Positions 11,331 through 16,161 of a stretch of 16,161 nt of DNA are shown here, piece by piece. A model generated the notes under the pieces. It ran no database searches and had not been told where the DNA came from. It saw only the letters and a program-made list of their open reading frames with translations. The stretch covers positions 1 through 16,161 of the forward strand of contig CAMZDE010000021.1 in NCBI GenBank assembly GCA_947305255.1, read 5' to 3'. Both the position numbers and the translations under genes were made by a program. The stretch's first letter is position 1; each line of letters starts with the position of its first letter. This DNA is from an uncultured Alphaproteobacteria bacterium (GTDB lineage Bacteria > Pseudomonadota > Alphaproteobacteria > Rs-D84).

Positions 11331-13535
11331 TCACATAAAATTTTGCGGATTCACATCTATTTTTATGCGCACATTCGCGGGCTGTTTAATTTTACCCAAC
11401 CAATTTCGAACGATAGGTTGCAAATTCGCACGCGCATCGCCAGACACCAGAAAACGCATACGATACCAATTACGGATTTGATATATCTGGGCGGCAATCG
11501 GCCCCATAATTTTTCCACCATTTAAAGTTGGCGCGATATTTGATAGTTGTGCGCAATATTTTTTCAAAGTATTTTCTTTGTCTGATTCAATTACAACTGC
11601 AATCAATTGGCCAAACGGCGGCATTTTTGCAGAACGCCGTGATTCCATATCAGACGCCATAAATTCATCACGATTTCCCGCACAAATCGCAGTTATAACC
11701 GGATGTTCAGGCTGATAAGTTTGCAATAATACGCGCCCCGGGCAATCACCACGACCGGCACGACCGGCAACTTGGAATAATTGTTGGAAAGTATGTTCAC
11801 CTGCGCGGAAATCAGTCCCAAACAACCCCATATCTGCATCAACCACACCAACCAAAGTCAGATTTGGAAAATGGTGACCTTTTGCTAATATTTGCGTTCC
11901 GATGATTATATCGATTTCGCCGTTTTCCATTTTGTGAACAGTGCGTTCCAACGCTTCGCGCGACATAATCGTATCAGAAGATACCAGCGCAGTTTTTGCA
12001 TTTGGAAATTTTGCTGATATTTCTTGTTCTATCTTTTCCAGTCCTGCCCCACGCATAGAAACATCATTTCCACATTGCGGACATTTTTCAATCATTGGTA
12101 TCATCTTACCGCACATATGGCATACTAACTTTCCCAAATGTTTATGATAATTTAAACCGATTGAACAATCAGGGCATTCGGCGACCCAACCACATTTTTT
12201 GCATTGAATAATTGGCGCAAAACCACGACGATTTATAAATAACATTACCTGTTTATGTTGCGCCAAAGTGTCCCCTATTTCCGCACATAACGCCGGCGAT
12301 AAATTCCCCGACGTTTCTTCGGTTGCGTCTTTATCAACTTTATAACTCTCAGGCCGCGCCGTACGCATATCAATTGTTTCGATTTTCGGTAATTGCGCCC
12401 CACCAAAACGCGACATCAAACGCAACCGATTATATTTTCCCATCGCCACATTATGCAGCGTTTCAAAAGACGGAGTCGCACTGGCCAATACAACCGGAAA
12501 ATTCGCGATTTTTGCACGCAACACAGCCATATCACGCGCATGATAGTTTCCCATATCTTCTTGCTTATACGACGTGTCGTGTTCTTCATCAACGACGATT
12601 AAGCCTAAATTCTGCCATGGCAAAAACAGCGCACTGCGTGTGCCGACAACTATTCTGATATCGCCACGTGCAACACCGCGCCAAATATCACGCCGACGCG
12701 CCGCAGTTAAATTGCTATGCCACACCACAGGTGGCGCACCAAAACGTTTTGTAAATCTGTCCATAAATTGCGCAGTCAACGCGATTTCAGGCATCATCAA
12801 TAAAACTGATTTTCCATTATTATACGCACGCAACACCGAATCAAAATACACTTGGGTTTTCCCAGAGCCAGTTATGCCGTCCAACAAATAAACCGAAAAT
12901 TCGTTTTTATCAATCGCAGTTGCAATCGCATCTGCCGCCGCACGCTGTTCATCGTTCAAAGTGACCGAACCAGTATCATGATATTGATAATCATATGCAT
13001 TTTTCTGTTTTTCACGACTGGCCAGTGGCATCAAAATTCCGCTTTTGACCAACGTTTTCACAACACCACTATTGACGTGCGCAATATTCACAATATCATT
13101 TGCCGACATTGCATCATTGTCGTTTGATTGAAAAGCGTCCGCAATACGTTGACGCGCATCTGTCATGCGACATTTTTCATCAAAATTATAAGCATATAAT
13201 TGTTCCACCACCGGCGGATTAAACGCATCAGGCACATTTATAATCAACCGCAACACCGCCCCCGGCGCCATCAGCGTCCATTGTGACATCTTAAAAATCC
13301 AATCAATATCAGATTGCGATAAACGGCCCAAATTGCATACTTCTATAATAGTTTTGATTTTTGCGGCGTCCAAATTGCTATCACCCACACCTATTATCAC
13401 ACCAATATATTGCCGATTCATCACAGTGCATCGAACGAACGCGCCGACATCTGCATCGCACGTCAAACGATAGTCATAACCAGTGTTTATGACATTCGGG
13501 ATAAGCACTTTCACAATATCGCCAGATTTGAACAT
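11331..13535 (-). CDS. priA: Primosomal protein N' (replication restart helicase PriA)
   Basis: 734 aa from ATG 13535 (E. coli PriA has 732). It recognises stalled forks and reloads the replicative helicase. N-terminal 3'-DNA-binding domain (FKSGDIVKVLIPN ... YIGVIIGVG), then a winged-helix region, then the helicase core: Walker A GITGSGKTQVY (about 220-228), DEEH box VVDEEHDTSYKQ, LASATPSFET. The zinc-binding insert has eight cysteines in CKKC, CPDC, CHMC and CPQC pairs. Helicase motifs V and VI are in GTQILAKGHHFP and QVAGRAGRG. The longer frame to 13577 adds a Lys/Ile leader unlike the family; the start at 13535 is leaderless relative to the promoter at 13536-13564. Convergent with virB11, 4 bp apart, with no obvious terminator between. 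Confidence 0.95.
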   Translation of the reverse strand: MFKSGDIVKVLIPNVINTGYDYRLTCDADVGAFVRCTVMNRQYIGVIIGVGDSNLDAAKIKTIIEVCNLGRLSQSDIDWIFKMSQWTLMAPGAVLRLIINVPDAFNPPVVEQLYAYNFDEKCRMTDARQRIADAFQSNDNDAMSANDIVNIAHVNSGVVKTLVKSGILMPLASREKQKNAYDYQYHDTGSVTLNDEQRAAADAIATAIDKNEFSVYLLDGITGSGKTQVYFDSVLRAYNNGKSVLLMMPEIALTAQFMDRFTKRFGAPPVVWHSNLTAARRRDIWRGVARGDIRIVVGTRSALFLPWQNLGLIVVDEEHDTSYKQEDMGNYHARDMAVLRAKIANFPVVLASATPSFETLHNVAMGKYNRLRLMSRFGGAQLPKIETIDMRTARPESYKVDKDATEETSGNLSPALCAEIGDTLAQHKQVMLFINRRGFAPIIQCKKCGWVAECPDCSIGLNYHKHLGKLVCHMCGKMIPMIEKCPQCGNDVSMRGAGLEKIEQEISAKFPNAKTALVSSDTIMSREALERTVHKMENGEIDIIIGTQILAKGHHFPNLTLVGVVDADMGLFGTDFRAGEHTFQQLFQVAGRAGRGDCPGRVLLQTYQPEHPVITAICAGNRDEFMASDMESRRSAKMPPFGQLIAVVIESDKENTLKKYCAQLSNIAPTLNGGKIMGPIAAQIYQIRNWYRMRFLVSGDARANLQPIVRNWLGKIKQPANVRIKIDVNPQNFM

Positions 13536-13564
13536 AATCATAAAATACTTGTTTTTTTTCTTTT
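13536..13564 (-). promoter_or_regulatory. priA promoter giving a leaderless mRNA
   Basis: -35 TTGAAA, a 17-bp almost pure A spacer, -10 TATTTT, then six bases and the ATG (13535) followed by TTC AAA. No Shine-Dalgarno precedes any candidate ATG. Confidence 0.5.
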
Positions 13565-13602
13565 TTTCAATAATCATTTAACACAAAGGATTTTTATATT
13601 TT

Positions 13603-14322
13603 ATGTGGAAAATTTTATTTGAATTTTCAGACCGATTTTTCGCTATTATACCGGTCAAAAAATGGCGTGATTATTTGCGCATCGTTGTTTTATTTGATTA
13701 TCGGCGTAAATTAAATGCGCTGAAATCTGCATATCCGACATTAAATTTTAAGAAAATGCAACTGGGCAAAGGTGGCGGCAGTTTGGTATTTATAATTGAC
13801 AACAAATACACGTTCAAAGTGCGCAAACACAACAACGAAACAAAAAATTTTGAAAGATTTTATCGGGAAAAGCGCATAACTGACGCGCTGCGCAAATTTT
13901 GCACGATTCAAATTCCGAACATAGAATTCATAGAAATCGGCGATTATACTTTCTATAAATCTGATTTTATTTCTGGAAAATTGTTGGTGGAAATATCAAC
14001 GCGCCGCATAAAAAAATACCAAAAACAAATCAGCCAACAATTGGCCGAATTTATATATAAAAAATCATTTGCAAATCCTGCCGAAATCGCAGATTTACGT
14101 GGTGTGCGCGAACAAAAAGGCTTTTGTTGGAATCATGGTGACATGTGCAGCAATATTTTAATAAATCCCAAAACAATGGTGATAACCGGAATCATCGATT
14201 GGGAATGGGCGGGATACAGCAACATAGAAAACGAATTCCGCGGTTTGGTCTGGGTGCGCAAAAAAATGCGTAAAATCGGTCTGGACAAAACCACCCGTCA
14301 AGAATTTATGAAGATTGGGTAA
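13603..14322 (+). CDS. APH-fold small-molecule kinase (aminoglycoside/choline kinase-like)
   Basis: 239 aa. The protein-kinase-like APH fold is clear: Gly-rich loop LGKGGGS (54-60), ATP-binding lysine in FKVRKH (K72), Brenner motif HGDMCSNIL (H178, catalytic D180, N184) and the metal-binding IIDWEWAG (D199). It transfers ATP phosphate to a hydroxyl of an unknown small molecule; choline, a sugar, an aminoglycoside or a lipid-A/LPS constituent are all possible. The N-terminal ~35 residues are aromatic and hydrophobic (FFAIIPVKKW, LRIVVLFDY) and could touch the membrane. AAAGGA lies 12 bases before the ATG, a long spacing, so the start is not certain. Divergent from priA with 67 bp between starts. 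Confidence 0.8.
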   Translation: MWKILFEFSDRFFAIIPVKKWRDYLRIVVLFDYRRKLNALKSAYPTLNFKKMQLGKGGGSLVFIIDNKYTFKVRKHNNETKNFERFYREKRITDALRKFCTIQIPNIEFIEIGDYTFYKSDFISGKLLVEISTRRIKKYQKQISQQLAEFIYKKSFANPAEIADLRGVREQKGFCWNHGDMCSNILINPKTMVITGIIDWEWAGYSNIENEFRGLVWVRKKMRKIGLDKTTRQEFMKIG

Positions 14323-14574
14323 ATTTGGGGTAACAAGTTTATCAAAATCCTATTGTCATTGCGAAAGTATTCAACCAAGCCGCCCTTGCGGCGGGGTCGC
14401 AGAGCGCGAGTAAAACGAAGCACGATGCGGGGGGCGGGTTAGATGTTGTTTGTTCGGATTATTTATTTTTCTCTGGAAATCCTTAGACCCGCCCCCGACT
14501 CGATTACGCCGAGGGCTTATCTCGTCGGCCCCTCCGCAAGGTAGGGGCAGATTCTCCTCTGGCTAGGGGTGAAC
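14323..14574. other. GC-rich non-coding intergenic stretch with inverted repeats
   Basis: No ORF of note. It begins with TTGTCATTGCGA, which recalls dispersed REP-like repeats in many bacteria, and is clearly more GC-rich than its surroundings. Stems: GCCGC/GCGGC (about 14380-14393); GGGGGCGGGT/ACCCGCCCCC (14430-14439 with 14487-14496, 47-nt loop); GCCCCT/AGGGGC (14528-14533 with 14543-14548). The last lies 27 bp after the stop of gene C but has no U-run. It could be a degenerate repeat element or an untranslated 3' region. Confidence 0.5.
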
Positions 14575-15216
14575 TTACTGTTGTGCAGGGGTGTTCACAA
14601 ATGCAACCTGAGTCTTTGCATTGTCGTTATCCCACGTCGTGTAAATTTCAACACGCTTATTGTTTAATGCCGTTTGCATAGAAGTTTCAACTGTATCTAT
14701 TTTGTTGTTCAGAATACTGCCCATTCTTGCAAAACCATTTGCAATGGCAAAAGTTGTTGAAAGTGATGCACCTGCATTTTCAATATTTAGTAACATATCA
14801 TCAACAGTGTCAGTATAATTTTCTGCTGCCGCATCTGCCACATCAACAACAGGCCCACCACCGTCATGCACCGTCGCAGATACTTCATCTCCAGAATTTG
14901 TTATCAATTTATCTTGTTTTTCACCCAGCCCCTCTTCCATCATCACTTGTGTTTGATAATTACCATCCCAAACACTGTTCACCGCCGCTATAGTATCGTT
15001 ATAAGCCCCCTTTACATACGCGGTGGTTGCAATATGCGATTCGTCCGCGGGTTGTGTATCCACAGTTTGAAACGGCCCACCATTTGCCAAAGTTACTGTT
15101 CCATTATTTGCGACATTTGCCGGTTTATTTATAGTGTTATATGAATAGCCTGCCATCGCGTTGAGCGGTAATGTAGCAATTATTGCCAAAGATAATAGTG
15201 TTCTTGTTGTTTTCAT
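14575..15216 (-). CDS. Secreted protein C of the 'SHIATTAYVKGAYND' family
   Basis: 213 aa from ATG 15216, chosen for AAAAGGAGA seven bases upstream and a signal peptide starting there (KTTRTLLSLAIIATLPLNAMA, cleavage near 22). Mature part: Asn/Gly/Thr-rich segment, family motif ADESHIATTAYVKGAYND (about 57-74), 'TIAAVNSVWDG', a longer variable middle than in A or B (VHDGGGPVVDVADAAAENY ... IANGFARMGSI), a helical 'NNKIDTVETSMQTALNNK', and the C-terminus RVEIYTTWDNDNAKTQVAF ending TPAQQ. The C-terminal 25 residues differ from protein B by one residue. It is the largest of the three. Function unknown; the conserved ends with an exchangeable middle suggest diversification of a surface protein. 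Confidence 0.8.
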   Translation of the reverse strand: MKTTRTLLSLAIIATLPLNAMAGYSYNTINKPANVANNGTVTLANGGPFQTVDTQPADESHIATTAYVKGAYNDTIAAVNSVWDGNYQTQVMMEEGLGEKQDKLITNSGDEVSATVHDGGGPVVDVADAAAENYTDTVDDMLLNIENAGASLSTTFAIANGFARMGSILNNKIDTVETSMQTALNNKRVEIYTTWDNDNAKTQVAFVNTPAQQ

Positions 15217-15280
15217 CGTTTCATCTCCTTTTCCTTGTTTCACAAAGCCCCTATGGGCGAAGTGATATTGTTTTAACAAC

Positions 15281-15308
15281 AAAAGACCACCCTATGAAAT
15301 AAGGCGGT
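15281..15308 (-). terminator. Attenuator terminator of leader C
   Basis: Stem ACCGCCTT/AGGGTGGT (15301-15308 with 15286-15293; two G-U pairs), loop of seven, then CTTTT. It lies 65 nt before the start codon; a second small hairpin (GCCC/GGGC, 15248-15259) follows before the Shine-Dalgarno. Confidence 0.7.
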
Positions 15309-15477
15309 TGGAGGTTAACGACAATTTAACAGGAAATTGTGTGCTTATTTTGCGTAACAAAGTCCACATTATTCAGCAGCCCTCCAACCATACATGCTGG
15401 AGCAAATTCATCTGTATAAAATATACAGACGCCTGTTAATCGGGTCGTTACACCCCATCAGCGGAACACCCGCTGAC
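15281..15477 (-). promoter_or_regulatory. Structured RNA leader C with pseudoknot antiterminator and terminator
   Basis: 5' hairpin TCAGCGG/CCGCTGA (15458-15476) then TGGGGTGTAA; P2 TAACGAC/GTCGTTA (15444-15450 with 15316-15322); P3 TTAACAGG/CCTGTTAA (15432-15439 with 15326-15333); hairpin TCTGTATA/TATACAGA (15411-15429); P5 CTCCAGC/GTTGGAG (15396-15402 with 15382-15388); TGCTGAATAA ... AATAAGCA with an insertion, then CACACAATTT. Antiterminator GGTTGGAGG/CCTCCAACC (15381-15389 with 15306-15314) overlaps P5 and the terminator arm. Compared with leader B, every stem except P5 and the antiterminator has different bases but keeps pairing. Confidence 0.8.
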
Positions 15478-15483
15478 GCACCT

Positions 15484-15512
15484 ATTCTATCAAATTTCGA
15501 AAATTGATGCAA
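15484..15512 (-). promoter_or_regulatory. Promoter of leader C
   Basis: -35 TTGCAT (15507-15512), 17-bp spacer, -10 TAGAAT (15484-15489) preceded by TGA. It begins 18 bp after the miaA stop; no miaA terminator is seen before it. Confidence 0.8.
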
Positions 15513-15529
15513 ATAGATTTTTTGATACG

Positions 15530-16161
15530 CTATGAAATTTGCTTTATAACACGTTCCAAATCTTCATCTGTTGGAACACGCAATATTTCACAATCTGCAT
15601 TAAATTGCGTTTTGTACCACGTTCTCTGGCGTTTGGCATATTGTCTGGTCTTTACAACCCAATTAGCAATCGCAGCCGACCGAGTTATTTCACCACGCAA
15701 CATTTGACAGAGTTGTGTCGCGCCAATCGCCCTATCTTCGTTCAAATTGTTGGCAATAATATTTTTTGCCTCTGCCAATGCGGCACCATGCATCATCTCT
15801 GGAATGCGATTTGAAATTCGGGGCAACAATATTTCACGATTTGGCGATATTAAAACCTTGTATATTTTCCCAGTTAATGCACCGCGGCGCGCCAATTTTT
15901 GCCATTGTGACAGCGGCGTTCCGGTTTCTAAGAAAACCTCTAACGCGCGGGCGGTTCGTTGTGGATCTGTTTTTACAAAATCTTCGGGCAATAATTTATA
16001 GACGGCGTCCGGACATTTTTTCACCATGGCACGCGCTTTCTGACGGGTTTCTTCACGGACCTCTGGAATCGGGGAAATACCATTTATCAAAACGTTTACG
16101 TAATATCCACTGCCCCCGACAAAGATTGGAATGCGCCCCATTTCCATCACTTCATTCATAG
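15530..16161 (-). CDS. miaA: tRNA dimethylallyltransferase (3' part; N-terminus outside window)
   Basis: About 210 C-terminal residues are present; the frame is open to the window edge and the ATG at 16159 is internal (family context 'RIPIFVGGSGYYVNVLINGI' lies about a third into MiaA). MiaA transfers the dimethylallyl group to N6 of A37 in tRNAs reading UNN codons. Visible: VGGSGYY substrate motif, KTDPQRTARALEVFLETGTPLSQWQ, a GATQL segment where the family has GYxE/Q, and the C-terminal TRQYAKRQRTWYK tRNA-binding motif. The P-loop GxTxxGKT lies beyond the edge. Its stop is 18 bp from the leader C promoter. Confidence 0.92.
   Translation of the reverse strand, partial: MNEVMEMGRIPIFVGGSGYYVNVLINGISPIPEVREETRQKARAMVKKCPDAVYKLLPEDFVKTDPQRTARALEVFLETGTPLSQWQKLARRGALTGKIYKVLISPNREILLPRISNRIPEMMHGAALAEAKNIIANNLNEDRAIGATQLCQMLRGEITRSAAIANWVVKTRQYAKRQRTWYKTQFNADCEILRVPTDEDLERVIKQIS

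Noticed and set aside
15281..15477. Assignment of the leaders to a T-box or a standard riboswitch (TPP, cobalamin, FMN, lysine, SAM, glycine)
   Set aside because: None of the conserved cores of these classes that I know is present; there is no T-box UGGNACC antiterminator bulge.
1..16161. CRISPR arrays, tRNA or rRNA genes, insertion sequences
   Set aside because: No regularly spaced direct repeats, no cloverleaf with GTTCNANNC arm, no rRNA segments and no transposase were found on reading both strands.

Overview
The window looks like chromosomal DNA of an AT-rich alphaproteobacterium. This is inferred from the gene set: LpxI-type lipid A hydrolase, a short XRE regulator of the 'SGLxxxxGLDPTTFN' kind, a minimal BirA, a VirB11-type ATPase, and a SleB-type hydrolase beside a phage scaffold gene. 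Low GC, many small secreted proteins with a repeated 'SHIATTAYVKGAYND' motif, and frequent promoter-ATG junctions without a Shine-Dalgarno suggest an uncultured, host-associated lineage (possibly the gut RF32-type Alphaproteobacteria). That placement is a guess.

Layout. 1-1513 (minus) is the end of a prophage or phage-derived cluster: strong promoter, two tandem terminator-like hairpins, a possible 36-aa ORF, a SleB-like hydrolase, a small membrane protein, a capsid-scaffold-like protein and the first codons of another gene. 1643-2473 (minus) is secreted paralogue A with its RNA leader. 2507-3937 (minus) is an operon of XRE regulator, winged-helix protein and HTH-less BirA. Divergent to it, 4002-4230 (plus) is a probable non-coding RNA with two pyrimidine-rich loops carrying anti-Shine-Dalgarno sequence. 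4304-5040 (minus) is paralogue B with leader. 5102-6917 (minus) holds an MscS channel and a RumA/RlmD-like RNA methyltransferase. 6960-7849 (plus) is lpxI. 7867-9365 (plus) is a leader followed by two overlapping genes for secreted proteins unrelated to A-C. 9382-10339 (minus) has two lipoproteins, one a PPIase. 10331-11326 (plus) is virB11, divergent with a shared -35 region. 11331-13564 (minus) is priA, and 13603-14322 (plus) an APH-fold kinase. 14575-15512 (minus) is paralogue C with leader, and 15530-16161 the 3' part of miaA.

The main discovery is a structured RNA leader present four times (2252-2462, 4821-5005, 7902-8112, 15281-15477). Each copy has a promoter with an extended -10 (TGA-TAnnAT), a 5' hairpin followed by GGGG, two long-range helices that covary between copies and are separated on their 3' side by an invariant ATT, an internal hairpin whose 3' arm can alternatively pair with a sequence just outside the long-range helices (a pseudoknot antiterminator), and an intrinsic terminator a few dozen bases before the start codon. 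Base identities in the stems change almost completely while pairing is kept. The downstream genes all encode exported proteins, but one set is not homologous to the others. This is the architecture of a riboswitch-like attenuator controlling a surface or secreted protein regulon. I do not recognise it as a known class.

A second RNA-level candidate is the 4037-4230 transcript. One of its loops is perfectly complementary over 12 nt to the ribosome-binding site of the secreted-protein gene at 8899, and over 10 nt to that of its divergent neighbour.
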